A stretch of 64,000 bases of DNA from Caldithrix abyssi DSM 13497 (GCF_001886815.1 NZ_CP018099.1:4914542-4978541), one strand, 5' to 3'; shown: positions 25,052-34,216, numbered from the stretch's first letter. Notes: a model not told the origin generated them from the sequence alone. Translations and numbers: made by a program.

Positions 25052-26092
25052 TTACATGGCAAAATTAACTTTTTTGTAGGTATGGTACATTTCCATGACA
25101 AAAACTTTTACAATCGCAGCGGCCGGAACGGCTAAAAACATTCCCAGAATCCCAAAAAATTGTCCGCCGGCAATGACCGCAAAAATGACCAGTAAAGGAT
25201 GCATCTGGACGCTGCGCGCCACCACCAACGGCTGAACGACCACATTGTCCAGCAGCTGTATTACGGCAAAGGCCCCGGCAACCATCGCCATTTGATTGAA
25301 CTGTCCGTTGCTAATAAACACAACCAGTACGGCTAAAATCGTACCCGTTAACGGGCCCACGTAAGGCACCATATTCGCCAGACCGGCAAAAGCGCCGATC
25401 AGCAAAAAGTAGGGCACATCCAGCAGCCACAGCGCAAATACAGACATCATGCCAATAATCAAAGCATCAAAAAACTGGCCGCGCAAATAGCCGCCGATTT
25501 GCTGGTCGATTTTGTACATCATATTTAAAGTCATTTCAAAATAACGATTGGGAACAATGCTGACCAGGCCCTTAATCATCGCCCGCCCGTCTTTTAATAA
25601 GAAGAAAACCACAAAGGGAATAATAACCAGCGTGGTGATTATCGAAATCACACTGCCCACCAACCCAAACAAAGAATCCGAAAAGTGCTGAACGGCCTCG
25701 TTTAATTTTGCATGTAAATTAAGGTTGGATTCTTTTAAAAAAGGAATGTTTTGCCGAATAAATTGTTCGATATTCTGAATGGTCTGTGAACTTTCTCCGG
25801 AGCTCAGATTGTGTTGAATCACTTTTACCTGTTCAACAACAGGCGGAATTACAAACAGAATGATGGCAACTAAAACGAGCGCCAGGCAGAAAAAGATGAC
25901 TCCTGTGGCTGCCGTCCTGCTCAATCCCTTGTATTCCAGAAAAGAGGCGATGGGATCCAGAATGTAAGAGAGCAGGGCGCCAATAATAAAAACAATAATA
26001 ATCGAACTCAATTGAACCACCAGCCAGCCGACGGCCAACATGGCCACAACAAACAAAACGATTTGCAAAAAGCGGTTAATGGTAATGTCCAT
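25052..26092 (-). CDS. AI-2E family (TqsA/YdiK-like) membrane exporter
   Basis: 346 residues, about eight membrane segments, with the PF01594 features: an N-terminal pair of helices (about 9-50), a periplasmic helical region (about 85-140), and the conserved late motif PYFLLIGAFAGLANMVPYVG followed by QLLDNVVVQPLVVARSV. Family members export autoinducer-2 or act as Na+(Li+)/H+ antiporters, so the substrate cannot be named. The ATG shares one base with the stop of the cyclic-nucleotide-domain gene. Confidence 0.9.
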   Translation of the reverse strand: MDITINRFLQIVLFVVAMLAVGWLVVQLSSIIIVFIIGALLSYILDPIASFLEYKGLSRTAATGVIFFCLALVLVAIILFVIPPVVEQVKVIQHNLSSGESSQTIQNIEQFIRQNIPFLKESNLNLHAKLNEAVQHFSDSLFGLVGSVISIITTLVIIPFVVFFLLKDGRAMIKGLVSIVPNRYFEMTLNMMYKIDQQIGGYLRGQFFDALIIGMMSVFALWLLDVPYFLLIGAFAGLANMVPYVGPLTGTILAVLVVFISNGQFNQMAMVAGAFAVIQLLDNVVVQPLVVARSVQMHPLLVIFAVIAGGQFFGILGMFLAVPAAAIVKVFVMEMYHTYKKVNFAM

Positions 26093-26616
26093 TATTTCCC
26101 CTTTTCGGATAAAGATTGAAGTTTTTCTCTCAATTCCCGATTCTCGATATTGCTTCTGCGCAGTCGTTCGGCAATCATCTGCGAAAGACGGAGAAGAATC
26201 TTATTACCGGTTCGGGGATAGGTTTCCAGAATACTGAACAGATCGGGTTGAAAAAAACCGTACAAAATACTGGGCTTACTGGCGATGGCAGAAGCCGTGC
26301 GCGGCGCCTCCAGCAACAGGGCCATCTCTCCAAAAAAATCTCCCTTGGAAAGCACAGCCAGAACGCGCTGATCCCTGCCCAGCGTAATGCGCACTTCGCC
26401 CTCTTCGATGATGTACATGCCCACCCCTGGATCGCCTTCATTAAACACCACCTCGCCCTCACGGTAGGTGCGTTGATGTAAAATGCGCTCTAATTGTCTT
26501 AGCTCTTTTTTTGAAAGGTCCTGAAAAAGGGGGATACGTTTAAGAACGCTCAGGATATCTTCCTTTTCGCCCTCTTTTTTTCTAAAAATATTAGTCCAGA
26601 CACTATCTTCTAACAT
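26092..26616 (-). CDS. cyclic nucleotide-binding domain protein
   Basis: 174 residues. A CAP_ED/cNMP-binding beta-roll spans about 20-140: LKRIPLFQDLSKKELRQLE, then EGDPGVGMYIIEEGEV, and the phosphate-binding cassette GDFFGEMALLLEAPRTASAI with the diagnostic Arg. There is no helix-turn-helix, so it is not a CRP-type transcription factor; the C-terminal coiled coil (about 145-170) may contact a partner. Its one-base overlap with the AI-2E exporter gene suggests it controls that transporter in response to cAMP or a similar nucleotide. That link is inference. Confidence 0.88.
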   Translation of the reverse strand: MLEDSVWTNIFRKKEGEKEDILSVLKRIPLFQDLSKKELRQLERILHQRTYREGEVVFNEGDPGVGMYIIEEGEVRITLGRDQRVLAVLSKGDFFGEMALLLEAPRTASAIASKPSILYGFFQPDLFSILETYPRTGNKILLRLSQMIAERLRRSNIENRELREKLQSLSEKGK

Positions 26617-26766
26617 GGCGTTCCCTTATATTTTTGATTTACTTTGCAATTTACTCAGAGCATAGACCCGTCGCAAGTATTTGAATTTAAATAAGAATGT
26701 TTTAAATTTTGTGCACCATGGCATAACATGGAGAAATTTATTGTTTTCAAGCAAGGAGGTTCCAAA

Positions 26767-27945
26767 ATGCAACGCTTTCTCATATTTGCTCTAACCATCT
26801 CATTTTCCCTCATTTTTGTTCTGTCTTCTAAAGCCCAGGATAAAGCCTTTTATCAGAAGAAAAAAGTGTGGACGACAGAACGCATGGTTTTAACGGGCAA
26901 TTTCGATAAGGTCAAAAAGCCACGGATGGAAGATTTTAAGACGCAGGTTTTCCATTTTGAACCCACCCATCAGGACACCACCGGCACCTGCTGGTCGTTT
27001 TCCACCATTTCCTTTCTGGAAAGCGATCTGTACCGCCAACATCAAATCAAGGTGCGCCTTTCCGAAATGTTTGTCGTTTACTGGGAATATGTGGAAAAAG
27101 CCCGACGCTTTGTGCGCGAGAAAGGCGATTCTTTTTTTGGTCAGGGTTCGGAATCTAACTCTGCAATTGCGCGCATTAAACAATACGGCATTGTTCCGCG
27201 CCAGGTTTATGACGGCCTGTTGCCAGGACAGGAACGCTACAATCACACGCGCATGTTTCGCGAAATGAAGGACTACCTGAATTTCATTAAAGAAAAGGGC
27301 TACTGGGATGAAGACATTGTGCTGGCCACTATTAAACAAATTTTGAACAAATACATGGGTGAACCGCCTTTGTCCTTTGAGTACAAGGGCCAAACTTTTA
27401 CGCCGGTTACCTTCAGGGATCAGTATTGTAAACTAAACCCTGATGACTATGTGGAATTTATGTCCACCATCAAAGCGCCATTTTACACCAAAGCCGAATT
27501 CGAAGCTCCGGACAACTGGTGGCATTCCAAAGACTACCGGAACATTCCATTAGACGTTTTTTATAAGACCATTAAACAGGCCATAAAGAACGGTTATTCA
27601 GTGGCCATTGGCGGCGACGTTAGCGAACCGGGACGCTACAATGAAGGCGACATCGCCATTATTGTCCCCTGGGATCTTCCCCAAAAATCAATTAACCAAT
27701 ACTCTCGCGAACTCCGTATTTACAACCGTACCACCACTGATGACCACAGCGTTCATCTGGTTGGCTACACTCACAAATATGGCCATGACTGGTTTTTAAT
27801 CAAAGATTCCGCTTCCGGATCGCAAAAAGGAGAATACAAAGGCTATTTCTTTTTCAGAGATGATTTCATCAAATTGAAAATGTTGAGTTTTATGGTTCAT
27901 AAGGATGCTGTTAAGGACTTGCTGGAAAAGTTTGACGACCAATAG
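26767..27945 (+). CDS. exported C1B-type (bleomycin hydrolase-like) cysteine peptidase
   Basis: 392 residues from the ATG at 26767, which has AAGGAGG at ideal spacing; an ATG 13 codons upstream is poorer. Signal peptide at about 1-23. Papain-fold residues: C75 in QDTTGTCWSFST and H327 in DDHSVHLVGY. The usual Asn (NSWG) is replaced by D347 in IKDSASG. C1B enzymes are usually cytoplasmic hexameric aminopeptidases; this one is exported. Weak activity or a specialised substrate is possible given the Asp. A hairpin follows the gene. Confidence 0.85.
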   Translation: MQRFLIFALTISFSLIFVLSSKAQDKAFYQKKKVWTTERMVLTGNFDKVKKPRMEDFKTQVFHFEPTHQDTTGTCWSFSTISFLESDLYRQHQIKVRLSEMFVVYWEYVEKARRFVREKGDSFFGQGSESNSAIARIKQYGIVPRQVYDGLLPGQERYNHTRMFREMKDYLNFIKEKGYWDEDIVLATIKQILNKYMGEPPLSFEYKGQTFTPVTFRDQYCKLNPDDYVEFMSTIKAPFYTKAEFEAPDNWWHSKDYRNIPLDVFYKTIKQAIKNGYSVAIGGDVSEPGRYNEGDIAIIVPWDLPQKSINQYSRELRIYNRTTTDDHSVHLVGYTHKYGHDWFLIKDSASGSQKGEYKGYFFFRDDFIKLKMLSFMVHKDAVKDLLEKFDDQ

Positions 27946-27953
27946 TAAACGGC

Positions 27954-27990
27954 AAGCGCCTTACGGACTTAAACCCCTGTGAGGCGCTTT
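27954..27990. terminator. hairpin after the C1B peptidase gene
   Basis: AAGCGCC and GGCGCTT (7 bp) separated by 22 bases and followed by TCTTATTT. It overlaps the end of the small minus-strand gene. The long loop makes it a modest terminator. Confidence 0.45.
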
Positions 27991-28190
27991 CTTATTTCCC
28001 AGAGTGCGTTTTCCGCTTCCGACGAGGCAGACAATCGTTTTTTTAAGCGCAGCAGGCGGGCGGAAATATCATGAATTTGCCTTAAAAACTCTTCGTCATA
28101 CTCCAGGGTTTCCGATCTGTTTTGCAAGATGAGAATGCGCAGGCGCATCTGTAAATCTTCAAAGCGCTTTTGCAGAGCTTGCTCATTCAT
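27969..28190 (-). CDS. small helical protein, unknown
   Basis: 73 residues, entirely helical with heptad-like spacing (LQKRFEDLQMRLRILIL, and FLRQIHDISARLLRLKKRL), probably a short coiled-coil dimer. AAGGAGTGAGG precedes the ATG, a good ribosome site, which is the main support for it being real. No cysteines or catalytic residues. It is divergent from the cyclophilin gene, so it may share the palindromic operator at 28271-28293. Confidence 0.6.
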   Translation of the reverse strand: MNEQALQKRFEDLQMRLRILILQNRSETLEYDEEFLRQIHDISARLLRLKKRLSASSEAENALWEIRKRLTGV

Positions 28191-28270
28191 GGCCTCACTC
28201 CTTGTTTTTCTTTACTTTTATGATCGGTGGAAGAAAGGGCTTTCCAAATTTTAAAAGTTTTTTGACCCAA

Positions 28271-28293
28271 TATTGAACAATAATTGTTCAATA
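28271..28293. promoter_or_regulatory. perfect palindrome, probable operator
   Basis: TATTGAACAA, TAA, TTGTTCAATA: perfect 10-bp half-sites in a 23-bp dyad between two divergent genes. The TGAACA-n-TGTTCA core is like ArsR/SmtB-family operators. No ArsR-type regulator is encoded in this window. Confidence 0.6.
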
Positions 28294-28320
28294 ATATCTA
28301 TTTTTGCAAAAAATTCTTTT

Positions 28321-28352
28321 ACCCCCTAATTTTAAAAGAAAAAACTGGGGGT
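28321..28352 (+). promoter_or_regulatory. hairpin occluding the cyclophilin ribosome site
   Basis: ACCCCC (28321-28326) can pair with GGGGGT (28347-28352), which is the ribosome-binding site of the cyclophilin ATG at 28358. It would make a leader hairpin that lowers translation when folded. Confidence 0.4.
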
Positions 28353-28357
28353 TAAAA

Positions 28358-29017
28358 ATGAAAAAAGTTCTTTTCTTTTTGCTTAGCGTATCGCTCATCC
28401 TTTCTGCCTGCAAAGATCGGAAAACGATGGATGAAAATATTCAACTTAAAAAGCAAATAAAGGAATTAAAATTGAAGTTAATGCAGTACGAAAAGCTGGC
28501 GCAAAACATGCAGTTTTTAATTGAAGAGATGGAGGGCGTAAAAGCGCGCATTGTTACCAATTACGGCAATATTGAACTGAAGCTGTTTCCGCAAAAGGCG
28601 CCCCTTACCTGTTTCAATTTTATTACGCACGCCGAAAGCGGATATTACGATGGCCTGCTTTTTCACCGTGTGATTAAAGGTTTTATGATTCAGGGCGGAG
28701 ACCCCAACACTCGAGGCGGAAATGTGCAAATCTACGGTCTTGGCGGCCCGCTGGTTCACATTCCGCATGAGTTTAACGATCTTAAACACGACCGGGGCGT
28801 TGTTTCCATGGCTCGCCCTGGCAACCTTGCAGCCGGCGCCGGCACACAGTTTTTTATTGTGCAGCAACCGGCCCACCACCTGGATGGACAGTACACGGTT
28901 TTCGGTAAAGTAACCAGCGGCCTGGATGTGGTGGACAAAATCGCCGACGTTGCCACCGGAGCAAACGATTTGCCCAAAACGCCTGTGAAAATCATTAAAC
29001 TTGAGGTGTTTAAATAA
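28358..29017 (+). CDS. cyclophilin-type peptidyl-prolyl isomerase lipoprotein
   Basis: 219 residues from the ATG at 28358 with GGGGGT upstream; the longer frame lacks a ribosome site. Lipobox ILSAC (C18), then a coiled coil (about 25-58), then a complete cyclophilin domain (about 60-219): FHRVIKGFMIQGGDP (Arg and Phe of the active site), GTQFFIVQQPAHHLDGQYTVFG. It catalyses proline isomerisation of envelope proteins, anchored to the outer or inner membrane. The coiled coil suggests dimerisation or a spacer. It stands behind an operator-like palindrome. Confidence 0.93.
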   Translation: MKKVLFFLLSVSLILSACKDRKTMDENIQLKKQIKELKLKLMQYEKLAQNMQFLIEEMEGVKARIVTNYGNIELKLFPQKAPLTCFNFITHAESGYYDGLLFHRVIKGFMIQGGDPNTRGGNVQIYGLGGPLVHIPHEFNDLKHDRGVVSMARPGNLAAGAGTQFFIVQQPAHHLDGQYTVFGKVTSGLDVVDKIADVATGANDLPKTPVKIIKLEVFK

Positions 29018-29401
29018 TAACGTAAGATTTGATCAGCGACTACTAAGGCAGCGCAGATGCAAGTTAAAAAAATTTGATTTATTTAAACACTTAACAAATT
29101 TGAAGGCAAGTACACTTATCATTAGTTATGAGTGATGCGTAATTCGTGATGAGTTAATTTTTAAGCGCTGCTTAAATTATGTTGGTTGCAGGGATAACTC
29201 CTCACTCGTTAGCTGTCAGGCGCCATGTATCGAAACCGCTCCCTTCGACTTCGCTCAGGGAGCGGTAAGGAAAGAAAAAAAATTCTCGTTTCCTGCAAGG
29301 GCGGGGTCCTCGCAATGACAGAGCCACATGGTGGCTGAGCATAAACGCCTAAACCACTAAACTTCTAAACCCCTAAACTCTTACACTCTTTCTCCTGCGA
29401 G
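29018..29401. other. gene-free stretch with repeat fragments
   Basis: Contains the hairpin repeat at 29233-29268 and a TCCTCGCAATGACAGAG fragment near 29308 of the kind often scattered in bacterial genomes. No ORF with a ribosome site. Confidence 0.6.
29233..29268. repeat. 36-bp hairpin repeat, copy 1
   Basis: ACCGCTCCCT, 12 bases, AGGGAGCGGT: a perfect 10-bp stem. The 36 bases occur again, exactly reverse-complemented, at 34070-34105, and similarity continues about 25 bases further on the TCGAAACC side. Confidence 0.9.
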
Positions 29402-30322
29402 TCATTCCAGCCACTCGTTAATACGCATGGAAATACGCACAATGGCAAAAATTAATACAAAAGTTCCCAGCCACTGTACCGTATCCAACAAGCGATGGCG
29501 AACAAAATATTCCAGCAAAATGGCCGTGGCCGGAAAACTCAACTCGCAAATGGTGGCAATAGAAGCGGGAATCTTCCTCAATCCGTAGTAATAAAGAAAG
29601 ATGGCCGGCGCTCCCGTGGAAAAAATAATGAGCGCAAAAACCAGAATTTGCTGGGGAGTAATTTGCGCAATGGCCTGATAGGTATTGGTAAACACCCCCA
29701 CAACAACCATGATTAGCGCCGTAACCAGAAAGCGTAAATAAGTTGCGAAGTGAAAATCAATGCGTCGTAAAAGACGTTTACTAAAAACCGTCGATGCCGC
29801 AAAGCTCATGGTGGCCAGCATGGCAAAGCCCGCTGCTTCCAGTGTTTTGTCGCCCGTAAAAAAATTGGGCAACCGCCAGCCGAAGGTCATAAAATAGGCG
29901 CCGATTAAAGCCAGCGCCGCCCATTTTAAAAATCTTTTAGAAAGACGCTCTTTTAAAAAAAGCGCCGCCAGCCCTATGGCAAAAACCGGTTGTAGTTTCT
30001 GGATGAGCACAACCACCGAGAGGTTAACATAATTCACATAAAATATGGCGCGCGTAATGGCCAGCGTACCGATCGCCCCGCCAAAAAGCGCAACGGCCAA
30101 CAGGGACAGCCACTCTTTATAGTTTAACAAGCGCAGCCGCGCAAAATAACGAATGAAAAAAGGCGTCATTAAAATCGCAGCCATGGAAGTTTCAATCATT
30201 ACCACCAGAACAACCGGCAGCCGATATAAATAAGGGCGTAGCACAATGCCGTCAACGCCCCACAAACTGGCGGCAAGGATGACAAAATAGGGCGCTAATT
30301 TTTGTTTTAAATGATCTTTCAT
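29402..30322 (-). CDS. EamA/DMT-family transporter
   Basis: 306 residues with ten hydrophobic segments arranged as two five-helix EamA repeats (about 10-140 and 155-300). Typical stretches are VVLIQKLQPVFAIGLAALFLKERLSKR in the first half (end of helix 4) and ISFPA-like ELSFPATAILLEYFV in the second. Family members export metabolites such as amino acids or nucleotide sugars; the substrate is unknown. AAGAAG lies upstream of the ATG. Single gene between two repeat-containing gaps. Confidence 0.88.
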   Translation of the reverse strand: MKDHLKQKLAPYFVILAASLWGVDGIVLRPYLYRLPVVLVVMIETSMAAILMTPFFIRYFARLRLLNYKEWLSLLAVALFGGAIGTLAITRAIFYVNYVNLSVVVLIQKLQPVFAIGLAALFLKERLSKRFLKWAALALIGAYFMTFGWRLPNFFTGDKTLEAAGFAMLATMSFAASTVFSKRLLRRIDFHFATYLRFLVTALIMVVVGVFTNTYQAIAQITPQQILVFALIIFSTGAPAIFLYYYGLRKIPASIATICELSFPATAILLEYFVRHRLLDTVQWLGTFVLIFAIVRISMRINEWLE

Positions 30323-30567
30323 CGCTTTTCTTCTTAAAAATTTTGCGCTAATTTACTGGTAAATTGAATTCCAAACAAAATTGTTCACATTAGAAAGCGT
30401 AGCCGACCTAAAAATCTTAGATTTAAACAACCACTCTTTTTAGCGCGACCTCTTTTTTAAAAAAAGAAATCCCTCAATTGAAAATCGATTAAACAATTTG
30501 CTAAAATACCTCTTTAGCATTATTTTCTTTGGCGCGCAACATTTTTGCAAACATGGAGAAAATGTAA

Positions 30568-33500
30568 ATGACAACCATAAAAGAATTTCATCTTAAAAAG
30601 TCCGTACGGCAACAACTTTTGACCCATGATTCATGGTTTAAAAAACAAGGAGATGTGATTATCTCAAACCAACAGGTGGCGCTAAAGCTCGCAGAGTCTC
30701 TGCGTCCCCTGAACAAGAACCTTCAGGCCAGCGAATTGAATGCCCTGGGTCTGCTTCATGAAATCGAACATGCCATGGTCGAGTTTTATCAAAAACATAT
30801 TTTAAAAAACGTGCTTTTACAACTGGAACGGTATTTTAAGCAAAAATTAGGTTCCGAAGCGTATCAAAAACTGCTCGAAGGCTTTTGCGAATACTATCCA
30901 CCCACCCCTGTTTTAAAAAACGAAATGTCCATCAAAGCCTACTTAAAAGCCAAAAGCGGGCAAACGCCTAACAGCCAGCTCATTCTGGAAGAAATCTTTT
31001 TGCTCTGGTTGGACCATTTAAATCCTGCATTCAAACCCTTAAAAAAAGCCATGGAGCCCACCGAACTTTCCAGCGCCACGGTCTTTGAAAAAACGCTTGA
31101 TTTGTTCGACCATTTTTTTGCCGAAGCGCCGCCTCTCCCACAGGAGAAGACCTCTTTGTTTGAATTTTTAAGAGAACCGGCTAAAAAATTTCCGCATTCC
31201 ATTCAGGCTCAACTGGAATACATCGCCCGCCACTGGGAAAAGTACATCGGATCTTTTTTAAAACGCTTATTATTTTCGCTTGATTTTCTCACCGAAGAAC
31301 ACAAAGCGCGCTTCAATCAGGCCGCTTTCGGCCCCGGGCCAAGCGTCGTCCCCCGGTATTCCGCAGACCTCGAGCCGGAGCGTTTTACCCCTGACGAACA
31401 CTGGATGCCACGCCTGGTATTAATCGCTAAAAGCACCTATGTGTGGCTCGATCAACTCAGCAAAAAATTCGAACGACCTATTACCACCTTAGACCAGGTT
31501 CCCGATGAAGAGCTGGAGCGGCTGTCACGTTTCGGCATAACCGGGCTGTGGCTGATTGGTATCTGGGAGCGAAGCAGAGCCTCACAGCGCATCAAACAGC
31601 ATACCGGCAACACCGAGGCGCTTGCTTCTGCCTATTCTTTGTACGATTATGTGGTGGCTCAGGATCTTGGCGGGGAAGCGGCTCTACAAAACTTAAAAGA
31701 ACGGGCCTGGCGCTTTGGAATTCGCATGGCAACCGACATGGTGCCCAATCACACCGGCATCGATTCACGCTGGATCATTGAACACCCGGACTGGTTTATT
31801 CAACTACCTTATTCACCGTTTCCCAAATACAGCTTTAATGGCCCCGATTTGTGCGACCATCACGACGTCGGCATTTTTATTGAAGATGGGTACTGGGACA
31901 AAACAGACGCCGCCGTGGTGTTTAAAAGAGTGTACTATCCTGCAGGTGAAGTTCGATACATCTACCACGGTAACGACGGAACCAGCATGCCCTGGAATGA
32001 TACCGCCCAACTCAATTATTTGAATCCCGAAGTGCGCGAAGCCGTCATTCAAAAAATAATCGACATTGCCAGGCAATTTCCCATCATTCGTTTTGACGCG
32101 GCCATGACCCTGACCAAAAAACACTTTCAACGTCTGTGGTTTCCGGAACCGGGGCACGGCGGCGATATCCCCTCACGCGCGCAGTTTGGCATGACCAAAA
32201 GCGAATTCGACCGACACATGCCCAACGAGTTCTGGCGCGAGGTGGTTGATCGTGTTCAAAAAGAAGCGCCGGACACCCTGTTGCTGGCCGAAGCCTTCTG
32301 GTTAATGGAGGGATATTTTGTGCGCACCCTCGGCATGCATCGCGTTTACAACAGCGCCTTTATGAACATGCTTAAAAATGAGGAAAACGATAAGTTCCGC
32401 CTATTGATTAAAAAGACGCTGGAATTCAATCCGCAAATTCTTAAACGCTACGTTAATTTTATGAACAATCCGGATGAAGAAACCGCCGTTGTACAGTTTG
32501 GAAAGGGCGATAAATATTTTGGCGTTTGCATCATGCTGGCCACGCTTCCGGGTCTGCCCATGTTCGGTCACGGTCAAATCGAAGGTTTTGCCGAAAAATA
32601 CGGCATGGAATACCGCCGCGCCTACTGGGATGAAGAAGAGGACAGCTGGCTGGTTCAGGAACATTTTCGTCTAATTGCTCCACTCTTAAAAAAACGATAT
32701 CTTTTCAGCGACGTGGAAAATTTCTTGCTGTACGATCTTTATAACGGCGACGGCCAGGTTAACGAAAATGTGTTTGCCTACAGCAACTATTTTCATGAAG
32801 AACGAGCCCTCGTTCTTTACAATAACAGCTTTTCCCATGCCGCCGGATGGATTAACCTGTCTGCCGCTTTTAAAAGCAAAGACCAATTGGTTCAAAAACC
32901 CCTCTGGGAAGGCCTTAAGCTCCATTTCCCTGAAGATGCGCTGATCGTTTTTCGCGATCATGTTAGCGGTCTGCACTATATTCGAGAGATGAAAGAGATT
33001 AAAGAACGCGGATTGTTTGTGGATTTAGGCGCCTACAAATTTCAGGTTTATCTTGATTTTCGGCCTGTTTTTGATTCACCGCACGAACCCTACCGCCAGT
33101 TGTGCCAGCACCTGAACGGGCAGGGAGTTGCGGATCTTAATATCGCTCTGAAAGAAATGCTCTATCGCCCCTTACATCAAGCCATTGAGCAGGCGCTCGA
33201 TTCCCAATTTTTACGCCCCTTTCATGAGGGTTTTAAAAACAGCTCCTCAACGGCTCATTTTAATAAATGGCTTCGTGACAATCTTTCTGCTTTTGTCGCC
33301 AATATTGCGCAACTCGAGCAAAAAGATTCGTTTTCAACCCCAATCATTAATCATGTTGCCGCCCAGCTTACTCATTATTTTATAATTTCCGATAGCTGTT
33401 TTTTCACTGACCATACACTGGATTTAGAATCTTTCGCGGATCGGCTAACATCCTTCTTTAATCTTGACCTTCAAAAGCCGTCTGTTGATTTCCGTCTGTT

Positions 33501-34002
33501 TCAAAGTCATTTGATCTATTACCTACTGGAAGCTGTTTACCATCAAAGCGAAGATCACGAAATCTTTCAGGATCGACTGCTGGACAACATCTTTGCGAAT
33601 TATCTGGATCACCTGGACCATTTGAAGTTTGTGGGCCACAGGGGACTGTTTTTACTGGACCTTTTAAATCAATTTCCGGAAGGACTGGCTTTTTCTCAAA
33701 TTACCAGGCTAAAAGAACAAATAAGATACCTTTTCGATTTACAGTCAACAGCGCGCTTTATTAAACTTCATGAATTCAATGGCGTTCTTTATTTTAACAA
33801 AGAGAATTTTGAAGAGATGCTGTTCTGGCTGTTCATTTTACATCTATTAAAAAAGTGTAAAACACCTCAAAAAGATTGCGCCCGCACCAAACGTAGCGTA
33901 AACAATTTGAATTTACTGATCCACAAAGCACTTAAAAGCGGTTATCAAACAGAAAAATTTTTGGGTGAATTTACCACTAAACAAAAAGCTTCAAAAAAAT
34001 AA
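30568..34002 (+). CDS. large cytoplasmic GH13-like alpha-amylase family protein
   Basis: 1144 residues, no signal peptide. Residues about 1-290 are helical and unassigned. A GH13 barrel follows (about 300-720): DMVPNHTG (D390, H395), nucleophile D510 in IIRFDAAM, acid/base E575 in LLAEAFW, and the third acid D636 in MNNPDEE, where the usual NHD His is Pro. After a beta-rich part (about 740-830) the last 300 residues are helical and unassigned. It probably acts on cytoplasmic alpha-glucans such as glycogen, fitting with glgA at 51.5 kb. Exact specificity is unknown; the length is about twice that of a simple amylase. ATGGAGAA region precedes the ATG. Confidence 0.85.
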   Translation: MTTIKEFHLKKSVRQQLLTHDSWFKKQGDVIISNQQVALKLAESLRPLNKNLQASELNALGLLHEIEHAMVEFYQKHILKNVLLQLERYFKQKLGSEAYQKLLEGFCEYYPPTPVLKNEMSIKAYLKAKSGQTPNSQLILEEIFLLWLDHLNPAFKPLKKAMEPTELSSATVFEKTLDLFDHFFAEAPPLPQEKTSLFEFLREPAKKFPHSIQAQLEYIARHWEKYIGSFLKRLLFSLDFLTEEHKARFNQAAFGPGPSVVPRYSADLEPERFTPDEHWMPRLVLIAKSTYVWLDQLSKKFERPITTLDQVPDEELERLSRFGITGLWLIGIWERSRASQRIKQHTGNTEALASAYSLYDYVVAQDLGGEAALQNLKERAWRFGIRMATDMVPNHTGIDSRWIIEHPDWFIQLPYSPFPKYSFNGPDLCDHHDVGIFIEDGYWDKTDAAVVFKRVYYPAGEVRYIYHGNDGTSMPWNDTAQLNYLNPEVREAVIQKIIDIARQFPIIRFDAAMTLTKKHFQRLWFPEPGHGGDIPSRAQFGMTKSEFDRHMPNEFWREVVDRVQKEAPDTLLLAEAFWLMEGYFVRTLGMHRVYNSAFMNMLKNEENDKFRLLIKKTLEFNPQILKRYVNFMNNPDEETAVVQFGKGDKYFGVCIMLATLPGLPMFGHGQIEGFAEKYGMEYRRAYWDEEEDSWLVQEHFRLIAPLLKKRYLFSDVENFLLYDLYNGDGQVNENVFAYSNYFHEERALVLYNNSFSHAAGWINLSAAFKSKDQLVQKPLWEGLKLHFPEDALIVFRDHVSGLHYIREMKEIKERGLFVDLGAYKFQVYLDFRPVFDSPHEPYRQLCQHLNGQGVADLNIALKEMLYRPLHQAIEQALDSQFLRPFHEGFKNSSSTAHFNKWLRDNLSAFVANIAQLEQKDSFSTPIINHVAAQLTHYFIISDSCFFTDHTLDLESFADRLTSFFNLDLQKPSVDFRLFQSHLIYYLLEAVYHQSEDHEIFQDRLLDNIFANYLDHLDHLKFVGHRGLFLLDLLNQFPEGLAFSQITRLKEQIRYLFDLQSTARFIKLHEFNGVLYFNKENFEEMLFWLFILHLLKKCKTPQKDCARTKRSVNNLNLLIHKALKSGYQTEKFLGEFTTKQKASKK

Positions 34003-34069
34003 ATGCGCTTTAACAAAGTTTCGCCATTTCTCGTCTCCTACCATGCGGGAGACAAAGAATTTATTTTCT

Positions 34070-34105
34070 TTACCGCTCCCTGAGCGAAGTCGAAGGGAGC
34101 GGTTT
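34070..34105. repeat. 36-bp hairpin repeat, copy 2 (inverted)
   Basis: Exact reverse complement of 29233-29268, again with perfect 10-bp stems ACCGCTCCCT and AGGGAGCGGT. It lies about 70 bases past the large GH13 gene. The two copies bracket the DMT transporter and that gene. Confidence 0.9.
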
Positions 34106-34216
34106 CGAGACGGAGCGCTTGACGGGTAATGAATTATCTCTGCTGCTGAAAGTATTTAACCGGCGGTTAAATTAAAATAAGACTTTTTGATTGCGGCTTT
34201 GTTGACTTCGTTTAAA

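Noticed and set aside
28304-28357. Eighteen extra codons at the start of the cyclophilin
   Set aside because: They would put the lipobox far from the N-terminus, and the hairpin and ribosome site lie within them.
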